Source: Aldehydirespirator sp965219165
Lineage (GTDB): Bacteria; Actinomycetota; Acidimicrobiia; Acidimicrobiales; Aldehydirespiratoraceae
Length of the DNA stretch: 64,000 bases
Direction of reading: 5' to 3'
Assembly (NCBI GenBank): GCA_965219165.1
Contig: CBDCMW010000002.1
Coordinates: 2,294,001 to 2,358,000, forward strand
This document shows positions 8,424 through 16,453 of this stretch, piece by piece. Below the pieces are notes generated by a model. The model was given only the letters and a program-made list of their open reading frames with translations. It made no database searches and was not told the DNA's origin. The stretch's first letter is position 1. Each line of letters starts with the position of its first letter. Made by a program: the position numbers and the translations under genes.

Positions 8424-9455
8424 CTATTGCTCTGGAGGTCCATTCTCGTCGCCCACCTGTCGCCAGTCCGAGACCTCGCTCAACGACAGGCGCTCTGACA
8501 ACGGGTGATTCCCAACATATATCCAAGAATCAACGCGTGGTTCTGCTAATCTCACCAGCCGGCGAATATACGGCGATGCTTCTGGATTTGAGGCATCAAA
8601 GCCTTCCCAATCGTCAAGTTCCTGGTACACCGTAGGATCGACGACTCGATATAGTTCGCCTCGCACCTTCTTTGCGGCATCATCAGTGAATGAACCTGTC
8701 GTGATCCGTGAGCGCCGATTCGGATGAAGAATGCGACTGTCCCTAGATGAATCCAGTTCAATTGCTGGATATCGGTATGTTCCGCTCGTAACCTCATAGA
8801 GCCTCCCATAGATGTGCGCTTCACCTACATGCTCCAACTTACTCGAGACATCTGGCTGACTGTGCGGTGCAAGTTCGGGCAATGCTGATCCGTACAATGT
8901 CAGGTACTCGTCCGTAGAGAGTTCAAGTTCCTTGCATATGAGCGTATAGTCACAAAGAGCCACATAGACACGTAGGGCTGAGAATCTATCCGCCTCTCCA
9001 ACGACATTCGGCCAGTAACTGAAGATAGACTTGCGCTCTGTAGTTGTAATCAGCTTTCGAGCTTCCAAGCCCAGGATATGCTCAATGTAGTTGAGTAGAT
9101 TGTCCAATGAGTTGAGCAACTCAACTTCATCATCTGATAATTCAACGTGGCGATCATTGATTCGGCGTTCTAGCAGGGTATCAATACCCCTCTCATAATG
9201 ATGTTCCAAGTCCTGCTGAATGGAATCAAATCGTTCAGAAAAGTACACATCTCGAATGACACTGTGTAGCCACTCCGCTCGTTCTGAGCGTCGCCGCCGA
9301 TTGTAGATGTACGCTGCCCACATAGCGGGTATTGCAAGAGGTATGAACGCATATGGATTCAGAACGGCAGAAGGGCTTTGCTCCGGTACTGCTGGTGCGT
9401 ACATTAGTGACGCGATGACTTCGCCAACGACATTGAGGGAGTCGACAAGATGCAT
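8424..9455 (-). CDS. Membrane-anchored protein with C-terminal GGCT/AIG2-like domain
   Basis: A 343-residue protein from the ATG at 9455. The N-terminus carries one membrane segment (YAFIPLAIPAMWAAYIY, about residues 33-49) followed by a basic stop-transfer (NRRRRSERAEW). Next is a long helical cytoplasmic region (about 55-190; LLNSLDNLLNYIEHILGLE), loosely like DUF4760-type proteins. The C-terminal part (about 205-335) resembles gamma-glutamylcyclotransferase/AIG2 domains: HIYGRLYEV, YPAIEL, VRGELYRV, LDDWEGF with a likely catalytic Glu, and SWIYVGN. The gene is visibly more A+T-rich than its neighbours, a sign of transfer. I do not know a named family with this architecture; its place beside toxin and restriction genes hints at a defence role, which is inference. 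Confidence 0.7.
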   Translation of the reverse strand: MHLVDSLNVVGEVIASLMYAPAVPEQSPSAVLNPYAFIPLAIPAMWAAYIYNRRRRSERAEWLHSVIRDVYFSERFDSIQQDLEHHYERGIDTLLERRINDRHVELSDDEVELLNSLDNLLNYIEHILGLEARKLITTTERKSIFSYWPNVVGEADRFSALRVYVALCDYTLICKELELSTDEYLTLYGSALPELAPHSQPDVSSKLEHVGEAHIYGRLYEVTSGTYRYPAIELDSSRDSRILHPNRRSRITTGSFTDDAAKKVRGELYRVVDPTVYQELDDWEGFDASNPEASPYIRRLVRLAEPRVDSWIYVGNHPLSERLSLSEVSDWRQVGDENGPPEQ

Positions 9456-9476
9456 GACGGCGCGTAGGCTACAGGC

Positions 9477-9986
9477 GTGGCTGGACAAGCACTTGTGGCT
9501 CAGCAGACCGATGCGACGCCTCCGGGCGGTTTGAGAGTCTGGATGGCGTCGCGAGGCGATGCGGAGGATGTCGCCAAGTGCATGGCCGCCTTCAGGGACT
9601 TCCTCGGCGAGTCGGACCCGCCCGACGAGGCGTTGGCGCGAGGTGTGCAGCACGCACTGGATCGCGGTGTGGCTGAGTTCCTCCTTGTGGGCCGACCAGC
9701 GCACTCCTACGTTCAACTTCGCTACATCTACTCAGCTTGGTTCCAGAGCGATCTCTGCTGGGTCGAGGATGTCTACGTGGGCGACAAGTATCGTGGGCTG
9801 GGCGTCGGTCGCACCCTGATGCGAGCTGCGCAGTCACGAGCCTCGGAGCTGGGATGCGTTCGGCTGCAACTGGACGCGAACGAGCGCAACGAGATTGCAC
9901 TGGCCCTGTACGAATCGGAGGGCTACAGCGCTCGCAACGCTTCGTGGGATAGTGGACGAGATCTCTACTTGCGTCGCAAGATCTAG
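9477..9986 (+). CDS. GNAT-family N-acetyltransferase
   Basis: Up to 169 residues from a GTG at 9477; the ATG at 9543 (MASRGDAEDVAKCM) is equally plausible and gives 147. The acetyl-CoA loop is WVEDVYVGDKYRGLGVGRTLM (V-x-x-x-x-R-G-x-G-x-G type), followed by LQLDANERNEIALALYESEGY, the standard GNAT C-terminal half. It acetylates an unknown small molecule or protein N-terminus. It is divergent from the membrane-GGCT gene, with about 20 bases between the outer starts. It is the last gene of the inner tRNA-Pro insertion. Confidence 0.85.
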   Translation: MAGQALVAQQTDATPPGGLRVWMASRGDAEDVAKCMAAFRDFLGESDPPDEALARGVQHALDRGVAEFLLVGRPAHSYVQLRYIYSAWFQSDLCWVEDVYVGDKYRGLGVGRTLMRAAQSRASELGCVRLQLDANERNEIALALYESEGYSARNASWDSGRDLYLRRKI

Positions 9987-10111
9987 GGCCTTGATTGCCC
10001 AGCGCGATCTGTTCGTTAGAAGTTTGGCCAGAATCGGAGCTATCCACAGGTCGGAGCTATCCACAGGTAAGGCTAGAGCGGGAAATATGCTCTGACCTTG
10101 GCTTTTGTTTG

Positions 10112-10186
10112 TCGGGCTGGGGAGATTTGAACTCCCGACCTTCGGTCCCCCAGACCGACGCGCTAACCAACCTGCGCCACAGCCCG
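10112..10186 (-). tRNA. tRNA-Pro(GGG)
   Basis: On the minus strand the acceptor stem CGGGCTG pairs with CAGCCCG and the discriminator is A. The anticodon stem TCGGT/ACCGA encloses loop CTGGGGG with anticodon GGG, and the T arm is GGGAG-TTCAAAT-CTCCC. No CCA is encoded. The 3' half is repeated at 6448 and, decayed, at 3967, so the gene is the integration target for the stacked elements downstream of its 3' end. Confidence 0.93.
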
Positions 10187-10205
10187 CAGGGACCGAGGTT
10201 AGCGG

Positions 10206-10478
10206 TTAGGCCAGCGCGGCGACACCAGGCAGCACCAGCAGCAGGGCCACGCCCTGCACGGCCCGCCAGCCCAGGTAGACCGCGGCCGCTGCCAGCAGCA
10301 GCCAGAAGTGCCACGGGATCCGCTCGGCGGCCACTTCGGCCGGGGCATCGCCCGGGCCGGTGTCCGATGCGTGGCGCTCAGTTGGGTGCTGGACCTCGGT
10401 GCCGCAGGACGGGCAGGCTCCCTCAGCAGTAAGCGTGGCCGGCGTCAGGTATCGCTCGCAGGACCGGCACCATGCCAT
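10206..10478 (-). CDS. Small zinc-ribbon membrane protein
   Basis: A 90-residue protein beginning at the ATG at 10478, four bases after the stop of the phosphatase gene, so probably co-transcribed with it. Two CxxC pairs (CRSCERYLTP and CPSCGTEV) make a short zinc ribbon at residues 4-28. A linker rich in Ala, Glu and Pro and one hydrophobic segment (WHFWLLLAAAAVYLGW) follow. The ribbon would be cytoplasmic and the C-terminus membrane-bound. No function can be assigned. Confidence 0.7.
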   Translation of the reverse strand: MAWCRSCERYLTPATLTAEGACPSCGTEVQHPTERHASDTGPGDAPAEVAAERIPWHFWLLLAAAAVYLGWRAVQGVALLLVLPGVAALA

Positions 10479-10482
10479 GGGC

Positions 10483-11562
10483 TCAATCGCGGCGGATGGC
10501 CATGATGGCAGTGTCGTCGCCGATCGAGCCGCCCGCGAAGTCCTTGGCCGCGTCCAGCAGCGACTTGCACAGCACGTCGGGGGCGGCATTCAGGTCGCGC
10601 TCCACCGACCTGATGATCCGGTTCTCGCCGAACATCTGGCGGCCGGCGCGGGCCTCGGCCAGGCCGTCGGTGTACATCACCACCAGATCGCCCGACGCCA
10701 TCGGAATCTCCCGCGAGAAGTACGTCGCCTGGGGATCGAGCATCAGCAACGGTCCCGTCGAGCGCAACGGCCTACTGCCGTCCTCCTGGAACAGGAACGC
10801 AGCCGGGTGCCCCGCCGAGGCGTAGCGCAGCGTCCCGGCCTCGGTGTCGAACACCACCACGCACGCCGAGATGAACTCCTCGTGGCGATCCCCCGAGGCG
10901 AGCTGCTCGTTGATCTCCTCGAAGGCCTGAGCAGGATCACGGAACTGCCGCAGGAACACCCTCAGCAGATACTTGGCCTGGAACGCGGTGATCGACGACT
11001 CGATGCCGTGTCCGGCCACGTCGCCGATGACCGCCGCCACCCGGTGGCGCCCGATCCGGTGCACGTCGAAGAAGTCGCCCGCCATCAGCCCCGAGCCCGA
11101 CTGGTAGACCCGGCCGATCTCGAACCCGCTGAAGTCGGGCACCTCCTCGGGCGCCAGGCGGGCCGCCCACGCCTTGGGCGCGAGCTGCTCCTGCTCGAGG
11201 GCCTGCTCGGCCCGGCGCTCCAGCGAATAGCGGTTGCGGGCCATGCGGGCCTCTTCCACCGCGGTGCGGGCCCACCACACCGACAGCACCGCGGGCACGC
11301 CCAGCAGTCCCAGCACCACGGTGATGTTGGCCACGTCCACCCGTCCCACCAGCAGCGCCACCAGCACCAGCAGGCCGTAGACGACCGCGCCGTGGAGCTC
11401 CTTGCGGAATCCGGCGTCCGCCAGCACCTGCGCCTCGGGGTGAGCGCCTGCGTCGCTCTCGATCAGTCGCCGGATCCGCAGCCGGTGGCGGGCCGACCGG
11501 ATGTAGAAGACCGTGGCCAGCGCGCAGCTCAGGGCCAGGAGATCGAGAACGATCGTTGCCAC
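10483..11562 (-). CDS. Membrane-bound SpoIIE/RsbU-type PP2C serine phosphatase
   Basis: About 359 residues from a GTG at 11562, which has a strong GGGAGG seven bases upstream; a GTG at 11601 would add 13 residues. Three membrane helices occupy roughly residues 1-105 (e.g. VVYGLLVLVALLVG). A short coiled region (RRAEQALEQEQLAPKAW) leads into the phosphatase domain, which has the metal-binding motifs GDFFDV, GDVAGHG, YTDGLAEA and SIGDDTAIMAI. Such enzymes dephosphorylate anti-anti-sigma factors in partner-switching systems. No anti-sigma partner lies nearby, so the pathway is unknown. Confidence 0.87.
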   Translation of the reverse strand: MATIVLDLLALSCALATVFYIRSARHRLRIRRLIESDAGAHPEAQVLADAGFRKELHGAVVYGLLVLVALLVGRVDVANITVVLGLLGVPAVLSVWWARTAVEEARMARNRYSLERRAEQALEQEQLAPKAWAARLAPEEVPDFSGFEIGRVYQSGSGLMAGDFFDVHRIGRHRVAAVIGDVAGHGIESSITAFQAKYLLRVFLRQFRDPAQAFEEINEQLASGDRHEEFISACVVVFDTEAGTLRYASAGHPAAFLFQEDGSRPLRSTGPLLMLDPQATYFSREIPMASGDLVVMYTDGLAEARAGRQMFGENRIIRSVERDLNAAPDVLCKSLLDAAKDFAGGSIGDDTAIMAIRRD

Positions 11563-11740
11563 GCGCACCCCTCCCTCGGTTCTGCGGCCCGCTGCCGACA
11601 CTCATCGTACCTCTTGCGGCGGAGTCCGAATGGATCAGCCTTCCCTGCTGCGGCGCGACGGCGCGCCGGACTCGACGCCTCGGCGGCTCGCGAACGCGGT
11701 CCTCCGCTCGACGAGCCGGAGGCCGTGCCCGACGGGCGGA

Positions 11741-13084
11741 CTAGTCGTCGCGGCGGCGGACTCTGAACTTGAGCGCGGTCACGCCCAGGTCGAAGCTCTC
11801 CCGCAGCTTGCGCTCGATGTAGCGCAGGTAAGTGCGCGGCAGGGTGCGGTTGGCGAACAGCGTGAAGGTGGGCGGGTCGGTGGCCACCTGCGTCGCGTAC
11901 AAGATGCGGGCCCCTCCCGGCGCGGGATGGGCGCTCTGGGCCGCCCGCACCACCTCGTTCACCCGCCGGGTGGGGATGCGGGTCCGGTACTCGACCACCG
12001 CCGCGCTCAGAGACGGCCACAGCCGGGTCACTCCCTTGCCGCTGACGGCGCTGATACGCAGCACCGGCGGTTCGCCCAAGAAGCCCAGCCTGTCGTTGAC
12101 GGCTCGGCCCACGTACCGCCGGGCCTCGGTGTCGATCAGGTCCCACTTGTTGAGCAGGATCACGACCGGGCAGCCCGCGGCGTCGACCCGCTCGGCGAGG
12201 CGCTGGTCCTGATGGGTCACCCCGACCGAGGCGTCGACCACCAGCAGCGCCACGTCAGCGGAGTCCACCGCACGAAGGGCCCGCACCAGCGAGTAGTACT
12301 CCGTGCCCGAGTCGATGCGGGCCCGGCGGCGCATCCCGGCCGTGTCGATGAAGCGCACCGGCCCCTCGGCGGTCTCGATGAGCGTGTCTATGGCGTCGCG
12401 GGTGGTGCCGGGAAGGTCGTGCACGATGGCGCGGTCCTCCCCTATCAGCCGGTTGAACAGCGTCGACTTGCCGGCGTTGGGCCGGCCCACCAGCACTACC
12501 GAGTAGGACTCGGCAGCCGCGGCCGACAGGCCCGCGCCGGCCTGGTGTGGCCCTGATCCTGCCGGCACGGCCCCGCGCCGCGAGGTGTCGGCCGCGTCGA
12601 GACGGGCGGCGAGCTCCTCCAGCAGGTCGCCGGTGCCGCGGCCGTGCAACGCGCTCACCTGGTGGGGAGTGCCGAGACCGAGCCCCAGAAGCTCCCACAC
12701 CGAGTCGGCCTGGCTCGGATGGTCGACCTTGTTGGCCACCACCAGCACCGGCACATTGGCGCCGTGCAGCACCCGGGCGACCTGATCGTCGTCGGCGGTC
12801 AGGCCCACCAAGGCGTCCACCACGAACAGCACCGCGTCCGATTCGCGCACGGCCCGTTCGGCCTGGGCGCTCACCTTGGCGTCGAGATCGTCGGAGGATG
12901 TGCTCCAGCCGCCGGTGTCGAGCAGCGTGAAACGGCGGCCCTGCCACTCGGCGTCGACCGCTTTGCGGTCCCGGGTTACGCCGGGACGCTCCTCCACGAT
13001 CGCCTCCCGGCGCCCCAGGATGCGGTTCACCAGCGTCGACTTGCCGACGTTGGGCCGCCCGACCACGGCCACCACCGGGTTCAC
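11741..13084 (-). CDS. der: Ribosome biogenesis GTPase Der (EngA)
   Basis: A 447-residue double GTPase acting in 50S subunit assembly. The first G domain has GRPNVGKST, DTGG and NKVD; the second has GRPNAGKST, DTAGM and NKWD. A KH-like C-terminal domain (SQ..NRTLPRTYLRYIERKLRE) closes the protein. The GTG start at 13084 overlaps the TGA of the DUF512 gene (GTGA), so the two are translationally coupled. A linker rich in Ala and Gly separates the G domains. The 11563-11740 stretch downstream holds no recognisable gene. Confidence 0.96.
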   Translation of the reverse strand: MNPVVAVVGRPNVGKSTLVNRILGRREAIVEERPGVTRDRKAVDAEWQGRRFTLLDTGGWSTSSDDLDAKVSAQAERAVRESDAVLFVVDALVGLTADDDQVARVLHGANVPVLVVANKVDHPSQADSVWELLGLGLGTPHQVSALHGRGTGDLLEELAARLDAADTSRRGAVPAGSGPHQAGAGLSAAAAESYSVVLVGRPNAGKSTLFNRLIGEDRAIVHDLPGTTRDAIDTLIETAEGPVRFIDTAGMRRRARIDSGTEYYSLVRALRAVDSADVALLVVDASVGVTHQDQRLAERVDAAGCPVVILLNKWDLIDTEARRYVGRAVNDRLGFLGEPPVLRISAVSGKGVTRLWPSLSAAVVEYRTRIPTRRVNEVVRAAQSAHPAPGGARILYATQVATDPPTFTLFANRTLPRTYLRYIERKLRESFDLGVTALKFRVRRRDD

Positions 13085-14490
13085 GACGCCTCCAGCGCCA
13101 GCCGCAGCGCCCGCCCGTGGGTGGCGACCACCTCCACGGCACGGGGAAGGTCCTGCGAGGCGAGGCCGTCGAGGAAGTGGCCCCGGCTGAGGCACACGTC
13201 GGGCAGCAGGTAGCGGTCGCCCTCCGGCTCGCCGGACAGGGCCCGGGCAACGTCCTCGCCCACCATCAGCCCGGTCACGCCGATGTTGCCGCCGAAGAAG
13301 CGGTTCTCGACCGGCAGGACGCGCGCGTCGCGGCGGCCCAGCGAGGCGACCAGAGGCGACACGACCGCTGCCCCCAGGGTTCCGGTGAGCACTGCGACGG
13401 GCGCGTCGCGCCGGGCGCGCCGCCGGCCCAGCGCCACCGCCACCGGCGGGTCGTCTGACCCCGGAGCCACCACCTCGGCGGCGGAGCCCTGGCGGGGCGC
13501 GCGGTAGCCGTCGGCCGGCGCTCCGTCCACCCAGGCGAAGAAACCCGAGCGCGGCGGGGTGGGCGCATGGCCGTCCGCGCAGAACTCGGTCTCGAAGGAT
13601 CGGGCCATGCCGATTCCGTCCTCGTGCATGTCGAAGCCCTCGTAGTGCTCCGCGGCGGGGAAGCCGCGCCCGCACATCAGGTAGTACTCGTCGGCCACGA
13701 AGGCCAGGCGCCGGCCCAGGGCCCGCAGGAACACCGACTGCCAGCTCTCGACCAGATCGACGACCGCGGCGGCCTCGTCGGAGGTGTGAAGCCGCATCCT
13801 GGACTGGCGGTTGAACCTCGACAGCCCGAGGGGCACCACGCACAGCGTGCGCAGCTCCGGGAAGCGGTCGAGCACCCCGGCGAGAGTGTCGGCCAGCACA
13901 TCACCGTCGTTGACGCCCGGGCAGACGACCACCTGCCCGTGCACCTCGATGCCCGCCTCGAGCAGCAGTCGCAGCCAGCGCAGAGAGACCGCCCCCCGGC
14001 GGTTCTGGAGGATCGCGGCCCGCACGTCGGGGTCGGTGGAGTGGATCGACACGTACAGCGGCGACAGCCGCTCGGTCACCACCCGCTCGTAGTCGAGTTC
14101 GGTGAACCGGGTGAGGGTTGTGAAGTTCCCGTAGAGGAACGACAGCCGGTAGTCGTCGTCCTTGAGGTACAGCGAGCGGCGCATCCCCCGCGGGAGCTGG
14201 TGCACGAAGCAGAACTCGCAGTGGTTGTCGCAGGTCTGCACCCCGTCGAACACAGCCGCGTCGACCTCCGCGCCGAGGGGCTCGCCCTCCTGCTTGTCGA
14301 CCACCACGGTGAGGCGCTCTCCGGACCGCTCCACCTCCAGGGGGACCTCGGCACCGTCGGTGAGCAGCTGCCAGCGGATCACGTCGCGGGGCGTCTCCCC
14401 GGCGATGGCCGCGACCTCGTCCCCGGGCCTCAGCCCTGCCCGCTCGGCCGGAGACCCGGACGCGACAGCCACGATCTGCGGTCCGGCCAC
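13081..14490 (-). CDS. DUF512 radical-SAM-like Fe-S protein with PDZ domain
   Basis: A 469-residue protein starting at GTG 14490. Residues 1-65 form a PDZ-like domain (SPAERAGLRPGDEVAAI). A Cys cluster CDNHCEFCFVHQLP at about residues 87-100 has radical-SAM-like spacing. The DUF512 core follows (VSIHSTDPDVRAAILQN; VPLGLSRFN; ADEYYLM; NRFFGGNIGVTGLM near the end). The family often sits next to der, as here, and the stop overlaps the der start. Its reaction is not established. It probably works with Der or on a related RNA or protein target, but that is inference from gene order only. Confidence 0.87.
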   Translation of the reverse strand: MAGPQIVAVASGSPAERAGLRPGDEVAAIAGETPRDVIRWQLLTDGAEVPLEVERSGERLTVVVDKQEGEPLGAEVDAAVFDGVQTCDNHCEFCFVHQLPRGMRRSLYLKDDDYRLSFLYGNFTTLTRFTELDYERVVTERLSPLYVSIHSTDPDVRAAILQNRRGAVSLRWLRLLLEAGIEVHGQVVVCPGVNDGDVLADTLAGVLDRFPELRTLCVVPLGLSRFNRQSRMRLHTSDEAAAVVDLVESWQSVFLRALGRRLAFVADEYYLMCGRGFPAAEHYEGFDMHEDGIGMARSFETEFCADGHAPTPPRSGFFAWVDGAPADGYRAPRQGSAAEVVAPGSDDPPVAVALGRRRARRDAPVAVLTGTLGAAVVSPLVASLGRRDARVLPVENRFFGGNIGVTGLMVGEDVARALSGEPEGDRYLLPDVCLSRGHFLDGLASQDLPRAVEVVATHGRALRLALEAS

Positions 14491-14558
14491 CGCCCAAGGC
14501 TACCGGCCCAGCCCAGCCCGGCAGTGCCGCCAGCAGCCTTCGCAGCACCTCAGTCGCT

Positions 14559-14648
14559 GTGACAATGGCTGCAGTGACAACAGTCGCCGTGGCAACAGTC
14601 GCCGTGACAATAGTTGCCGTGACGATAGTTGCTGCGATAATAGTTGCT
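14559..14648 (+). repeat. Six imperfect 15-bp tandem repeats
   Basis: Units of the form GTGACAACAGTCGCC run from 14559 to 14648 and drift gradually toward A+T (GTGACAATAGTTGCC, GCGATAATAGTTGCT). They fill the gap between the DUF512 start and the pseudokinase. The array is open in one frame (TVAV-type residues) but no coding function is likely. Confidence 0.8.
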
Positions 14649-14740
14649 GTATCAGGTGTCATGTATTTTACTGCTATGTGCATTATTGAAGGTCTACTAC
14701 GTGGCTGTGACATCGGTTCTGGACCGCCTGAGGGAGGGCC

Positions 14741-16087
14741 ATGGCCGCGGTGACCGTCAGCCGGTCAGAGGGGCGCCTGATCGCGGTCAAGCAGGTATCC
14801 GCGGAGCGGGCCGGCGAAGTCGAGCGGGAGGCCGACCTGCTCAAGCGTCTGGACCACCCCGGACTGGTGCGTTTCATCGACATCGTCGAGACCGCTGACG
14901 GGGGCCGGGCCCTCCACACCGAGTTCGTCAGCTCCGACACCTGGGCCACCCGGCCCCTGACCGACCCGGCCGAGCGGGCCGCAGGGATGGCCGCGTTGGC
15001 AGCAGTTGTGGCCGACCTCCACCACCTGGGCGTCGCCCATCTGCAGCTCATCCCGGGGCACGTGCTGCATGGCGACAACGACCGGCCTGTGCTGTGCGGC
15101 ATGACCCTGGCCGCCGAGGCCGCGCCCGAGAACCGTCACACCGACCTGGCAGCCCTCGCCGACCTCTGCCACGACCCCTCCCTGGCGAGGGGAGCGCTCA
15201 ACGGGAAGCTCTCGTTGCTGGCCGACGCCGCGAGAGGGGGAAGGCTCAGCGCCCGGGAGCTGGCCAGGCGCCTCGACCTGCTGGCAGCCAAGCGGGCGAG
15301 CGGAGCAGAGCCGGTCCGGGCCGTGGGCGGGAGCGTCCGCGAAGGCCTCAAGAGGCGGTGCAGGCCCAAGTCGCTGCTCGCGGCTGGCGCGGTCGCAGCC
15401 GCAGTCGTCGTCGCCTTTGCACTCGGCTCCTGGAGCCGCGGCCCAGAGCCGTCCCCCATCGCTCCAGCGGCCGCGCCGGGGCAAGCCCCAAGCAACGCTG
15501 ACATGACCGGACCCGGCCTGATCGACGGTCCCGGCTCGATCGACCGATCGGGGTCGATCAACGAATCGGGCCCAGCCGACGGATCAGGGTTGATCGACGA
15601 ATCGGGCTCAGCAACCGGACCGGGCTTGATCGACGGAGCGGACCTCATCGGCGGCGCGAGCCCAGCCGGCCAAGGCACGGCCGGCGCCCTCGACGGACCC
15701 TCCGGCAACATCGGAGACTCTTCGCCACTCGCCCCGGCTCCAGCAGCCGACGGCGCGGGAACCGAGGCAGCCGTCTCACTGCAGCAGGCGGCCGCGGTCC
15801 TCGAGCACGGGGGACGCCGCTACGCCGTGGGCGCCACTGGCGACTTCGTGGAGACCGGCGACTGGACCTGCGACGGCCAGGCCACCGCAGCGATCGTACG
15901 GCCCAGCACCGGCGGCATAGTGCTGTTCGACGTCTGGCCCGACCCCGGCGAGACCATCTCAATGCCGGTGCGCTGGAACGTCGACTCCCCCACCGGTGCC
16001 CAGGCGATCCCCCATGGGCAGTGCGACCTGCTCCGGGTGTACACGACAGCCGGTTCGCGTCTCTTCAACCCCAGCGAAGCCCCGTGA
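14741..16087 (+). CDS. Single-pass membrane pseudokinase
   Basis: A 448-residue protein; the ATG at 14741 follows AGGGAGGG closely. Residues 1-185 resemble a Ser/Thr kinase lobe pair: AVKQV (beta-3 Lys), EREADLLKRLDHPGLVRF (helix C). The catalytic loop is HHLGVAHLQLIPGHVL where HRDxKxxN is expected, and the DFG position reads CGM, so both catalytic Asp are lost. A membrane helix (SLLAAGAVAAAVVVAFALG, about 208-226) is followed by an outside linker with runs of G-L-I-D/G-S-I-N type repeats and a C-terminal domain with conserved Cys (GDWTCDGQATAA, HGQCDLLRVY). It would sense or scaffold across the membrane rather than phosphorylate. Its stop overlaps the next gene. Confidence 0.75.
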   Translation: MAAVTVSRSEGRLIAVKQVSAERAGEVEREADLLKRLDHPGLVRFIDIVETADGGRALHTEFVSSDTWATRPLTDPAERAAGMAALAAVVADLHHLGVAHLQLIPGHVLHGDNDRPVLCGMTLAAEAAPENRHTDLAALADLCHDPSLARGALNGKLSLLADAARGGRLSARELARRLDLLAAKRASGAEPVRAVGGSVREGLKRRCRPKSLLAAGAVAAAVVVAFALGSWSRGPEPSPIAPAAAPGQAPSNADMTGPGLIDGPGSIDRSGSINESGPADGSGLIDESGSATGPGLIDGADLIGGASPAGQGTAGALDGPSGNIGDSSPLAPAPAADGAGTEAAVSLQQAAAVLEHGGRRYAVGATGDFVETGDWTCDGQATAAIVRPSTGGIVLFDVWPDPGETISMPVRWNVDSPTGAQAIPHGQCDLLRVYTTAGSRLFNPSEAP

Positions 16088-16452
16088 GCACCCAGCAACG
16101 CGCCCGCCGCACCCAGCAACATGATCGCCGTCGCCGGCCACCGGCGGCGACCTCACGCGATGCCGGCCCGCGCCTGCGCCGGGTGGTCGTGAGCAGCGGT
16201 CTGGCAGCGGTGCTGGCCTCGAGTACGGCCGGAGCCTCGGCGAGCCCCGCCACCGACTCCGTGAGCCCCGCCCCCGACTCGGTGCGCCCCGACTCCGTCA
16301 GCCCCTACGCCGTCAGCGACATCGGCACCGCAGAAGTACCGGGGTTCACAATCAGCGACCTCGGCGCGGCACCAACCTTTGGCAAGAACTCCAACGACAC
16401 CCACGCCGCGCCAGCAGCCGGGTTCAAGATCAGCGACGTCGGTCCCAGGTGA
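16084..16452 (+). CDS. Small exported protein with three SD(I/L/V)G motifs
   Basis: A 122-residue protein; its GTG start overlaps the pseudokinase stop (GTGA), so the two are coupled. A very basic N-terminus is followed by a signal-like segment (RRVVVSSGLAAVLASSTAGASASPA). The mature part is short and low in complexity, with three spaced motifs: AVSDIGTAEVPG, TISDLGAAPTFG and KISDVGPR at the very end. I do not recognise a family. The coupling suggests that it is exported and interacts with the outer domain of the pseudokinase, which is inference. Confidence 0.6.
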   Translation: MSTQQRARRTQQHDRRRRPPAATSRDAGPRLRRVVVSSGLAAVLASSTAGASASPATDSVSPAPDSVRPDSVSPYAVSDIGTAEVPGFTISDLGAAPTFGKNSNDTHAAPAAGFKISDVGPR

Positions 16453-16453
16453 C

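Noticed and set aside
12547..12930. CRISPR-like impression from short G+C-rich repeats in the der region
   Set aside because: Low-complexity Arg/Pro codons in an antisense frame; no regular repeat-spacer pattern. No CRISPR array was seen anywhere in the window.
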